From Streptomyces sp. NBC_01460 (GTDB lineage: Bacteria > Actinomycetota > Actinomycetes > Streptomycetales > Streptomycetaceae), in assembly GCF_036227405.1 (NCBI RefSeq), contig NZ_CP109473.1, positions 3,596,001 to 3,660,000 of the forward strand: 64,000 bases of DNA, given 5' to 3'. The notes below the pieces were generated by a model. It did not search any database, was not told the DNA's origin, and was given only the letters and a program-made list of their open reading frames with translations. This document shows positions 17,599 to 24,921 of this stretch, one piece after another. Made by a program: the position numbers and the translations under genes. Position 1 is the stretch's first letter. Each line of letters begins with the position of its first letter.

Positions 17599-18072
17599 GT
17601 GAGCGAGAAGAAGATCGGCCTGCTGGACGGGTTCAAAGCCTTTCTGACGCGCGGCAATGTGATCGACCTCGCGGTGGCCGTCGTCATCGGCGCGGCCTTC
17701 ACGAACGTGGTGAACGCCGTCGTGAAGGGAATCATCAATCCGGTGGTGGGCGCCTTCGGCACCCAGGACCTGGAGAAGTACCGGTCCTGTCTCCGTGGCC
17801 CCTGCGTGGTGGACCCGGACACCGGCAGGACGGACGGCATCGAGATCCTCTGGGGATCGGTGCTCAGCGCCACCCTCAGCTTCCTGATCACGGGCGCCGT
17901 CGTCTACTTCCTGATGGTGCTGCCGATGGCGAAGTACCTCGCCCGGCGCGCGGCCGCCCAGGCGGCGAAGGAGGGCGTCCGGGAGACCTTGGAAGTGACG
18001 GAGCTGGAAGTGCTGAAGGAGATCCGCGACGCACTGGTCGCACCGCGGGGCGACACTGGGGGCCCGGCCTAG
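17599..18072 (+). CDS. mscL: Large-conductance mechanosensitive channel
   Basis: A 157-residue MscL. TM1 is GNVIDLAVAVVIGAAFTNVV with the KAFLTRGNVIDLAVAV signature at the N-terminus. A periplasmic loop with Cys-containing RSCLRGPCVVDPDTGRTDG comes next, then TM2 LSFLITGAVVYFLMVLPMAK. The C-terminal helix is longer and more acidic than in E. coli. GTG at 17599 follows GGAGAAGG; upstream frame residues are not needed. It releases solutes on hypo-osmotic shock (family). It is preceded by the RcpC-like gene at 119 bases. Confidence 0.95.
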   Translation: MSEKKIGLLDGFKAFLTRGNVIDLAVAVVIGAAFTNVVNAVVKGIINPVVGAFGTQDLEKYRSCLRGPCVVDPDTGRTDGIEILWGSVLSATLSFLITGAVVYFLMVLPMAKYLARRAAAQAAKEGVRETLEVTELEVLKEIRDALVAPRGDTGGPA

Positions 18073-18104
18073 GGTGCCCAAAAGCGCGCCCCCGTCGGCG
18101 GAAA

Positions 18105-18335
18105 TCAGATGTGGTGGGGCGGCTTCTCGTCGAGGAAGCGTGCCAGGTCGCCCGCGCCGCCGCCCGGAGACCGCTCGCCCCATCCCTGGTCCGTGTCGTC
18201 CGAGGACTGCCGGTCCAGCGGATCGTCGAAGACGAGGGCCGGCGGCCTGGGCCTGGACTCCGGCCGAGGCTGCTCCGGCCGCGGCTCCTGCTGCGGCTTC
18301 GACTCTCGCGGTCCGGGGGCGGGGGCGGTACTCAT
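18105..18335 (-). CDS. Small conserved-looking hypothetical protein
   Basis: A 76-residue protein: Pro/Arg/Glu-rich N-terminal half (EPRPEQPRPESRPRP), then PALVFDDPLDRQSSDDTDQG and a defined end GDLARFLDEKPPHHI. The ordered C-terminal pattern and clean G/C third positions argue it is real. It lies 21 bases downstream of the small membrane protein at the end of the redox operon, and tail-to-tail with mscL. Function unknown. Confidence 0.65.
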   Translation of the reverse strand: MSTAPAPGPRESKPQQEPRPEQPRPESRPRPPALVFDDPLDRQSSDDTDQGWGERSPGGGAGDLARFLDEKPPHHI

Positions 18336-18356
18336 ACGTCCAGGGTACGGCCGGGC

Positions 18357-18761
18357 TCAGCGATCCTTCGGATCGAGCAGCCACAGCCCCAGCACGACGA
18401 GGAACGACAGGCACAGGAAGCCCGCACCCCACCAGGCCGTGCTCGTGTCGCCCTCCATCCACACGTTGACGACCTCCGTCAGCGCCCACAGCTGCCCGAC
18501 GACGACGCTCAGCGCCAGCACCAGGCGGGCCGTCAGCTTCGCGGACCGCTCGGGTTCCTGCTCCGAGCCCGCCCCGGGCCCCGGACCGGTGTGGCGCACC
18601 CGCGGATCGGCGTACCCACTGGTCGGCCGGATCTGGGGATAGCGCTCGTGCACGGGACGGTTCAGCTCGGCACGCGCGCTGCCGGGGGTGTATTCGGGAT
18701 AGGCCGATCCGGCGGGGAGGGGAGGCCTCGGCGGCTCGACCGGGTCCAGGGGCTCGGTCAT
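18357..18761 (-). CDS. Small two-span membrane protein of the redox operon
   Basis: A 134-residue product: Pro-rich N-terminus (EPLDPVEPPRPPLPAG), then two hydrophobic segments LVLALSVVVGQLWALTEVV and AGFLCLSFLVVLGLWLL ending in DPKDR. Its ATG at 18761 overlaps the Rieske stop (ATGA), making it the last clearly coupled gene of the operon. It may be an accessory membrane subunit; no haem-ligand pattern is obvious. Confidence 0.8.
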   Translation of the reverse strand: MTEPLDPVEPPRPPLPAGSAYPEYTPGSARAELNRPVHERYPQIRPTSGYADPRVRHTGPGPGAGSEQEPERSAKLTARLVLALSVVVGQLWALTEVVNVWMEGDTSTAWWGAGFLCLSFLVVLGLWLLDPKDR

Positions 18762-19528
18762 GTCCGGGCCCCCGCGCTCGCGGCACCGGACGCGGCCTGC
18801 CCGGACGGGAGCGGGGCGCCCGGAGCCTGCGCGGGCGGGAGCGGGGCGGCCGGAGCCTGCGCGGGCGGGGCCTGCCGGGACGGGGCCTCCGCGCCGCCTC
18901 CGGTGCCCGGGCAGCCGATCCGTTCGGCGAGATCCGGGCGGTCCTGGCCGAGCTGGCGGCACAGCCCCTCCTCGACGCTCTCCCCCGAGCGGGTCGTGCC
19001 GACGGCCCAGATACTGCCGTCCTCCAGCTCGGTCAGCGCCACCTTGGGCAGTCCTCGGGGCGGCGGACCGGCTGTCACCTCACCGGTGCGGGCGTCGAAG
19101 ACCCCCTCGTGGCACGGGCAGTACAGCTCGCCCTCCGTGCCCCGGTCCTTGCGCCAGAGCACGGCGCAGGCCAGGTGGGTGCAGACGGCGGAGTAGCCGA
19201 CGAGGGTGCCGTCGTCCATCCGCACCGCGACCGCCCGGTCCTCGTCGCCCGGGTAGCGGAAGGCGAGGGACTCTCCGGGTAGCAGCTGTGCGGCGATCCG
19301 CTTCGGGGCCGGCGCCTTCCCGTCCGCCGTCTCCCCGTGCCGGTGGAGGATGCCGCCCGCCACGGCCAGACCGCCCACGGCGAGACCACCGGACACGGTG
19401 GCGACGATCCGGAGGTAGTCGCGCCTGGTGGTCAGCGAGTCGGCGGCGATCCTGTCGTGCAGCGCCTCACGCGGGTCGCTGCCGGAGCCGCGGTCGGGGC
19501 CCGGCTGCTGCTGTTCGGTGACGCTCAT
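18758..19528 (-). CDS. Rieske [2Fe-2S] protein with Tat-type signal anchor
   Basis: A 256-residue protein. Residues about 33-60 are a twin-arginine signal/anchor, TTRRDYLRIVATVSGGLAVG. The Rieske ligands are CTHLACAVLWRKD and LYCPCHEGVFDARTGEV (CxH...CxxH). A Pro/Ala/Gly repeat tail (APAAPLPPAQAPGAPLP) ends the chain. The tail contains a Cys in ERIGCPGTG. By analogy with Tat-exported Rieske proteins the cluster would be outside the membrane, while the Mo subunit has no signal. ATGA overlaps on both sides. Electron route is inferred only. Confidence 0.88.
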   Translation of the reverse strand: MSVTEQQQPGPDRGSGSDPREALHDRIAADSLTTRRDYLRIVATVSGGLAVGGLAVAGGILHRHGETADGKAPAPKRIAAQLLPGESLAFRYPGDEDRAVAVRMDDGTLVGYSAVCTHLACAVLWRKDRGTEGELYCPCHEGVFDARTGEVTAGPPPRGLPKVALTELEDGSIWAVGTTRSGESVEEGLCRQLGQDRPDLAERIGCPGTGGGAEAPSRQAPPAQAPAAPLPPAQAPGAPLPSGQAASGAASAGART

Positions 19529-20127
19529 CGGCGCACGTCCTTCCCGTTGATCTCGACGACGGGAAGACCGCCGGGCACCGGCCACTGGACCCGCTCCGCG
19601 GGCACCACCATGGCCACTCCCGTACGGACCTCGCTCTCGCCGAAGACGAAGGTGTCGGCGACCTGCACACCGGGGCGCTCCGCCTGGAGCTCCTCGACGG
19701 TGCCGTAGAAGAGCGCGCCCGTGGGGCAGACGGTGGCGCACATGGGGGCGAGCCCGTAGGCGGTGCGGTCGTAGCAGAGGTTGCACTTCATCTGCAGCTT
19801 CGCCTGGAGGTCGATCTTCGGGACACCGAAGGGGCAGGCGTTGACGCAGTTGGCGCAGCCGATGCAGCGGGTGGTGTCGGCCTGCTGAACGACGCCGTCG
19901 GCGGTGACCAGGATCGCGTCGGCCGGGCAGACCTCGGCGCAGGGGGCCACCGGGTCCTCGCAGTGCATGCAGACCGTGGGAAGGGAGGCGACGGAGGAGC
20001 CCTCGTCGGTGTAGTCGAGGTGGATCATCGACTTGCCGCGGTGCGAGTCGCATTCCCGGCAGGCGGATACACAGGCCTGGCAGCCGATGCAGCGCCCCGG
20101 GTCGATGAACATCGTTCTGCCCATCAT
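19525..20127 (-). CDS. Four-cluster 4Fe-4S ferredoxin subunit (DmsB/NarH-like)
   Basis: A 200-residue electron-transfer protein with four cysteine groups: CIGCQACVSACRECD, CMHCEDPVAPCAEVCP, CIGCANCVNACPFG and CNLCYDRTAYGLAPMC then ATVCP. This is the layout of beta subunits of Mo-bisPGD oxidoreductases. It would pass electrons between the catalytic subunit and the membrane partners. Start ATG 20127, 7 bases after the Mo subunit stop; its stop overlaps the Rieske start. No signal peptide. Confidence 0.92.
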   Translation of the reverse strand: MMGRTMFIDPGRCIGCQACVSACRECDSHRGKSMIHLDYTDEGSSVASLPTVCMHCEDPVAPCAEVCPADAILVTADGVVQQADTTRCIGCANCVNACPFGVPKIDLQAKLQMKCNLCYDRTAYGLAPMCATVCPTGALFYGTVEELQAERPGVQVADTFVFGESEVRTGVAMVVPAERVQWPVPGGLPVVEINGKDVRR

Positions 20128-20134
20128 CGGGGCA

Positions 20135-22459
20135 TCAGCTCCTTTCCGAGGTGCCGCGGCCCTGCGGGGCCGTGGGCGGCAGCGGGTCGGTACGGGAGAC
20201 CTGGGTCTCGGGATAGGCGACGTGGCCGGGGGCGACGGGGGGCGCGGGGACCTCGTCGATCGCGCCGGCGTGCTCGATGCGGCAGGCGCAGACCTTGTAC
20301 TCGGGGATCTTGGAGCGGGGATCGAGGGCGTCGATGGTGAGTGCGTTGGCCGCTGTCGGGACGGGCCAGTGGTAGGGGATGAACACCGTGTCGGGCCGGA
20401 TCGCCTCGGTGACCAGGGCGGGGAAGACCTCGCTGCCGCGCCGGGTGACGACGCGCACGGGTTCGCCGTTGCGGAAGCCGTGGGAGGGGTGGACCTCCGC
20501 CCAGGGCCGCGGGGTCTGCTCGACGAGGGCCCCCAGCCGGCGGGTCTGGTTGCCCGAGAGGAAGTGGGCGACGGTGCGTCCGGTGGTCAGCGTCATGGGG
20601 TGCGCGTCGTCGTACGGGTCCGCCGGGGGATGCCACTCGACGACCTGCATGTGGATCTTGCCGTCGGCGTGGTAGGTCCTGCCGTCCTCGAACAGCCGGG
20701 GGGTGCCGGGGTGGTCCGTGGAGGGGCAGGGCCAGGCGATCCCGCCGGTCTCCTCGAGCCGCTCGTAGGTGATGCCGGAGTAGTCGATGATGGTGCCCGC
20801 GGAGGCCCTGCGCAGCTCGTCGAAGACCTCGCGGGAGCCGTCGAAGGCGAATTTTTCCCCGGCGCCCAGGCGCCGGGCGAGCTCGCACATCACCCAGGTG
20901 TCGGTCCGCACACCGGCAGGCGGTTCCTGTGCCTTGTTGTGCTTGACGACGCGCGCCTCGGCGTTGGCCATCACCCCTTCGTCCTCGGCCCAGATGGTGA
21001 CGGGGAAGACGACGTGCGCGTTGGCGGCGGTCTCGGAGAGGAAGAAGTCGAACTGCGCGTGGAATTCGGTGGTGTCGTACCCCTCCTTGACCACGGCGTA
21101 GTTCGGGAGCGAGACGAAGGGGTTGTTGCAGATGCCGATCAGGCCGCGGATCTCACGGCGCTGCATCTGCCAGACCATCTCCATCATCGAGGTCCCGGCC
21201 GCCGGGAGTTCGGACTCCTCGATGCCCCAGATCTCGCAGATCTGCCGGCGGTGCTCCTCGTTGAGGATCGAGCGGCCGCCGGGAAGGAGGTCGGCCTTCT
21301 GGCCGTGTTCACGGCCTCCCTGGCCGTTCCCCTGCCCCGTGAGGGTGCCGTAGCCCGCTCCGGGCTTGCCGATGTGGCCGGTGGCGGCGCAGAGGTTGAT
21401 CACGCTGAGGCAGTTCTCGACGCCCTGCGTGTGGTGTTCGATGCCCCGGGCGTGGAAGGCCATGGCCTTGGGGGCACGGGCGAAGGCACGGGCGACCTGG
21501 ACCACCTGCTCCGCGGGGATCCCGCAGATCTCGGCGGCGCGGGACGGCGGGTACTGGGCGACGTTCGCCTTCACCTCCTCCCAGCCGGTGACGTGGTCCG
21601 CGAGGTAGGCCTCGTCGGTGAGTCCTTCCTCGACGACCACGTGGAGCACGGCGTTGAAGAAGGCCGAGTCGGTGCCCGACTTGAGCGCGACGTGGATGTC
21701 GGCGGTGCGCGCGACCGCCGTCTCCCGCGGATCGACGACGATGAGGGTGGCACCGCGGTCCCGGGCCCCCCAGACGTACTGGGTCAGCACGGGGAAGCAC
21801 TCGCCGACGTTGGCTCCCGCGAGCAGGAGGCAGTCGGTGAGCAGGATGTCGGAGAAGGGGTTGCCCGCCCTGTCGATGTTGAAGGCGAGCTTGTTGGCCC
21901 CGGCGGCACTGACCATGCAGAGCCGGCCGTTGTAGTCGACGTGCCTGGTCTTCAGCGCCACCCGGGCGAACTTGCCGACCAGGTAGGTCTTCTCGGAGAA
22001 GAGGCTCGCCCCGCCGAGTACGCCGAAGGCGTCCCTCCCGTGCTCCTGCTGGATGCGCCTGATCTCGGAGACGGTGAAGTCGAGTGCCTCGTCCCAGGAG
22101 ACCTCCCGCAGTTCCTCGTCGCGCGAGCGGCGCATGAGGGGGGCGGTCAGTCGGTCCGGGTGGTTGACCTGCTGGTAGGCGTTGATGCCCTTGGGACAGA
22201 GCCGCATGCGGTTGATGTCGTGGTTGCGGGGCTCCACACCGAAGACCTTGCCTCCGCGGTCCACCCGGAGATACATCCCGCACTGCACGCCGCAGAAGCA
22301 GCAGTGGGTGGGCACGAGCGTCTCGCCGTTCTGGTCGGCGTGCCACTGGTCGGCCGGGATGCCGCCCGCGTCCCGGAAGCCGCGGGTGCCCGGCGGAGCC
22401 AGGGAGGGGTCGAGGGGGAGGACGGTACGGCCGTCGGCCGCGCGTGGGTCCGCGGTCAC
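20135..22459 (-). CDS. Mo-bisPGD oxidoreductase catalytic subunit (formate dehydrogenase/assimilatory nitrate reductase-like)
   Basis: A 774-residue molybdopterin oxidoreductase. An N-terminal 4Fe-4S motif HCCFCGVQCGMYLRVD with distal LCPKGINAYQ is followed by the Mo domain (VSWDEALDFTVSEIRRIQQ, NGRLCMVSAAGANK, IGICNNPF) and the C-terminal dinucleotide-binding domain (TLTTGRTVAHFLSGNQTRR, VFIPYHWPV). NGRLC with Cys could supply a Mo ligand. It lacks a Tat signal, so it is cytoplasmic. The substrate is not readable; formate, nitrate or a sulfur compound are possible. The GTG start at 22459 overlaps the membrane-subunit stop (GTGA). Confidence 0.9.
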   Translation of the reverse strand: MTADPRAADGRTVLPLDPSLAPPGTRGFRDAGGIPADQWHADQNGETLVPTHCCFCGVQCGMYLRVDRGGKVFGVEPRNHDINRMRLCPKGINAYQQVNHPDRLTAPLMRRSRDEELREVSWDEALDFTVSEIRRIQQEHGRDAFGVLGGASLFSEKTYLVGKFARVALKTRHVDYNGRLCMVSAAGANKLAFNIDRAGNPFSDILLTDCLLLAGANVGECFPVLTQYVWGARDRGATLIVVDPRETAVARTADIHVALKSGTDSAFFNAVLHVVVEEGLTDEAYLADHVTGWEEVKANVAQYPPSRAAEICGIPAEQVVQVARAFARAPKAMAFHARGIEHHTQGVENCLSVINLCAATGHIGKPGAGYGTLTGQGNGQGGREHGQKADLLPGGRSILNEEHRRQICEIWGIEESELPAAGTSMMEMVWQMQRREIRGLIGICNNPFVSLPNYAVVKEGYDTTEFHAQFDFFLSETAANAHVVFPVTIWAEDEGVMANAEARVVKHNKAQEPPAGVRTDTWVMCELARRLGAGEKFAFDGSREVFDELRRASAGTIIDYSGITYERLEETGGIAWPCPSTDHPGTPRLFEDGRTYHADGKIHMQVVEWHPPADPYDDAHPMTLTTGRTVAHFLSGNQTRRLGALVEQTPRPWAEVHPSHGFRNGEPVRVVTRRGSEVFPALVTEAIRPDTVFIPYHWPVPTAANALTIDALDPRSKIPEYKVCACRIEHAGAIDEVPAPPVAPGHVAYPETQVSRTDPLPPTAPQGRGTSERS

Positions 22460-23676
22460 TTGAAGCCCTTCTTGACCTGGGTGAGATAGGCGTTGCCGCG
22501 CAGTACCCGCTTGCAACGCGGGCAGTACTCGGCCCATGCGTCGAAGCCGAGTTCGAGGTCGCGCATGGTGCCGCGCAGGTTCTCGACGTACGGGCCGGTG
22601 TCGATGGCTTCCCCGCAGCGGCGGCAGGCGAAGACCTCGTCGTCCTGGCGCCCGGTGTACTTGAAGAGCTGCATGCCGACCGCCGCCGGGCGCTGCACGA
22701 TGTGGAAGAACTTCCCGAACGGGATGTAGATGAGGGTGAAGACCACCGCCACCATGTGGAGGATCGCCAGGAACTCGTAGCCTCCGCCGTGCAGGAAGAT
22801 CGACGAGAAGGTGAGCAGCAGGCCCGTCACGGAGATGATGATCAGGGCGAGCAGCGGCACCATGTCGTAGGCGAACCGCTGTCCCGTGATCGCGCCGCGG
22901 TCCTTCATGCGGCGCCAGAGGAAGTACCCGGCGCCGGGGATGACGAGCACCGCGGCGATGTCCAGGCCGTGGAACATCAGCCAGCCGATGATGTTCAGCG
23001 AGTCGAAGCCGATGATCTTGATGCCCCAGATGCGCATCTCGTAGCCGGGCCCCGAGCCGCTGCCGGAGGTGAAGGTGAACCAGCCCCAGGTCAGCGGGAA
23101 GGTGATCAGCGCGGCGAGGACGCACCCCCAGAAGATCAGCTGGTGCGCGATCCACCGCGGGTGGGAGCGGGCGCCGAGGAATTTCTGGAAGCCCAGATAG
23201 GTCGCGATCATCTTCGGCAGGGCCGTGGGGGTCCTGCGGAAGTTCTCGGCCGAGAACAGGCTGCGCCAGCCGTTCCTGAAGAGCCGTCGGGCTCCGGGGG
23301 CCGAGACCCAGACCGTGTAGCGGTAGGCCACCCCGAAGGCCAGGAACACGCTGGCGACGGCGTACGGCAGCAGCGCCGAGTCGAAGTCGTGCAGCAGGCG
23401 GCTTCCGAACACGATCGCGAGGATCAGGAGTCCGGAGACGACCGCGCCGGCCAGGGTCGCGCGGCCGGAGACCGACCGCGGCAGTGTCCCGGCCACTCTC
23501 GCCGCCACGGAGGGCCCCGGTCCGGGCGGCGGGGTGCCCGCCCCGCCTGACGTCCCGCCTGACGTCCCGCCGGACGCTCTGCCGGACGTCTCGCCTGACG
23601 CCCCACCGGACGTGCCGGTGTGGACACCGGAATCGGGCTGCTCGGCTGCGGCGGGCGGTTCTGGTGGCTCGGTCAC
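22456..23676 (-). CDS. NarI-like membrane cytochrome subunit with C-terminal cysteine ribbon
   Basis: A 406-residue protein, first gene of the redox operon. The N-terminal 50 residues are Gly/Ser/Thr repeats (ASGETSGRASGGTSGG). About 6 membrane segments follow, with His candidates for haem (RWIAHQLIFWG, WLMFHGLDIAAV, FLAILHMVAVVFTL, KFFHIVQRP) as in NarI/respiratory gamma subunits. The C-terminus has two CxxC groups, VFACRRCGEAI and AEYCPRCKRVL, an unusual addition that could bind zinc or a cluster. It is coupled to the Mo subunit by overlap. Confidence 0.85.
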   Translation of the reverse strand: MTEPPEPPAAAEQPDSGVHTGTSGGASGETSGRASGGTSGGTSGGAGTPPPGPGPSVAARVAGTLPRSVSGRATLAGAVVSGLLILAIVFGSRLLHDFDSALLPYAVASVFLAFGVAYRYTVWVSAPGARRLFRNGWRSLFSAENFRRTPTALPKMIATYLGFQKFLGARSHPRWIAHQLIFWGCVLAALITFPLTWGWFTFTSGSGSGPGYEMRIWGIKIIGFDSLNIIGWLMFHGLDIAAVLVIPGAGYFLWRRMKDRGAITGQRFAYDMVPLLALIIISVTGLLLTFSSIFLHGGGYEFLAILHMVAVVFTLIYIPFGKFFHIVQRPAAVGMQLFKYTGRQDDEVFACRRCGEAIDTGPYVENLRGTMRDLELGFDAWAEYCPRCKRVLRGNAYLTQVKKGFK

Positions 23677-23730
23677 CCGGCCACCGTAGGGCCGCGATGA
23701 GCTTTTGGTCCCGTTATAGGCACTTATCGT

Positions 23731-24027
23731 GTGACCGCGTCGCCCAGGTGGCCCGCGTGCCGGCCGGAGCGCCCGGACGGCGGACGACCGGGGTGGCCGG
23801 ACGCCCCCGCTCCCCCGGGCCGCCGCCTGTACGTTCGCCGGTACCCTCTGCCCCCGGAGCCCGTCGCCGCGCTCGACGACATCCTGGCGGCCGGGGCCGA
23901 CGCCCCGATCCGCGCCGTCGTGAAGGCCGCCGGGGCGGCCCGCGGGGTCGAGGGCCCCGGGGGCACCTTCCCCTCGTACAGCGAGCTCTACGGCACAACC
24001 CGGGACAGCCGGGAACCTCTTGCGTGA
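23731..24027 (+). CDS. Small hypothetical protein
   Basis: A 98-residue frame. The second half, YVRRYPLPPEPVAALDDILA and PSYSELYGTTRDSREPLA, has strict G/C third positions and looks coding. The N-terminal 30 residues are Pro/Arg-rich and the start (23731) is uncertain, with no clear ribosome-binding site. I do not recognise a family. It ends at an ECF-type promoter for the next gene. Confidence 0.45.
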   Translation: MTASPRWPACRPERPDGGRPGWPDAPAPPGRRLYVRRYPLPPEPVAALDDILAAGADAPIRAVVKAAGAARGVEGPGGTFPSYSELYGTTRDSREPLA

Positions 24028-24044
24028 GAGTGCGACGCAGGCCG

Positions 24045-24070
24045 GGAACTTTCTGCGTGCGCGGTACGTT
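24045..24070 (+). promoter_or_regulatory. Putative ECF/SigR-like promoter
   Basis: GGAAC at 24045-24049, an 18-base spacer and GTT at 24068-24070 match the GGAAT-N18-GTT pattern of SigR with one change (GGAAC is also used by SigE-type factors). It lies about 45-90 bases before the two possible starts of the DUF6227-like gene. Confidence 0.45.
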
Positions 24071-24113
24071 TTTTGCGAACCCCGGTCACGATGTCAGACC
24101 CAGGGACTACGTT

Positions 24114-24905
24114 ATGCACGCATCGGGTAACACGCGGCAACGGCCTGGAGACAGCACCTTGAGCGATCCGTACGAGACAACCGAGCAGCACCTCGAGCGA
24201 CTCCTGCGATGCGCCCTCAACTCCTTCGATCTCTCCGACGCCACGGTCGACCGGCTCGGGACGGCGCTGGCGCACAGCAGCGCCCTGTACTCGTCCCACC
24301 ACAGCGCCGTGCTGCACCGTGAGACCTACCGGCACACCTACCTGCTCTCCGACGGCACCACGCTCACCCTGTGGGAGCTGGTGCACGGCGGCGGCCGGGA
24401 CGTCCCCGCACCCCGTCGGCACGAGCTGTACGACGACGAGGGCGACGCGCAGGTCGCAGCCGCCCGCCTCGCCGGCAGCTTCTGGGACACCCCCGCCTTC
24501 GGTGACGACAGCCTCCGGGAGGACCTGGAGGCCCTCACCCTGCTCATGAGCGTGCCCCCGGCCCCCATGCCCCGGATGTACGCCCCGGACAACTCCGCAG
24601 ACCACGCCCGCCGCGTCCTGCGCCGCGCGGAGAACGGCGACCGGCCGGGCGACGGGACGGCCCGTCTGCTCCGCGCGGCCTTCGCCCACCACATCACCCA
24701 GGTCTTCGGCCGGCAGTACCGCGTCGACGGACGGGACGCCGGTTTCACGCTCTACGAGCACGCCTTCCTCCTCATGGACGGCACCGAGACGAGCCTGTGG
24801 GAGGTCGAGCACACAGCCACGCCCGACGGCCGCCACATGTGCGAGGTCTACGACGAGGAGCGGACCGCCCGCCTGGCCATGGAGAACCGCACCCGCATCT
24901 GCTGA
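24114..24905 (+). CDS. DUF6227-like Streptomyces protein
   Basis: A 263-residue soluble protein that begins MHASGNTRQRPGDSTLSDPY. It contains YETTEQHLERLLRCALNSFD, RETYRHTYLLSDGTTLTLWE and YEHAFLLMDGTETSLWEVEH, two related segments suggesting an internal duplication of a beta-rich unit (HTYLLSDGTTLTLWE versus HAFLLMDGTETSLWE). TTG at 24159 has a better ribosome-binding site (GGAGAC) than ATG 24114. I recall this as a Streptomyces-restricted family (DUF6227); function unknown. Preceded by an ECF-type promoter. Confidence 0.8.
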   Translation: MHASGNTRQRPGDSTLSDPYETTEQHLERLLRCALNSFDLSDATVDRLGTALAHSSALYSSHHSAVLHRETYRHTYLLSDGTTLTLWELVHGGGRDVPAPRRHELYDDEGDAQVAAARLAGSFWDTPAFGDDSLREDLEALTLLMSVPPAPMPRMYAPDNSADHARRVLRRAENGDRPGDGTARLLRAAFAHHITQVFGRQYRVDGRDAGFTLYEHAFLLMDGTETSLWEVEHTATPDGRHMCEVYDEERTARLAMENRTRIC

Positions 24906-24921
24906 CGCCCGGAGGACCGGC

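Noticed and set aside
20033..22489. 818-residue plus-strand frame antisense to the Mo oxidoreductase
   Set aside because: Antisense shadow in high-G+C DNA; the minus-strand gene has clear motifs.
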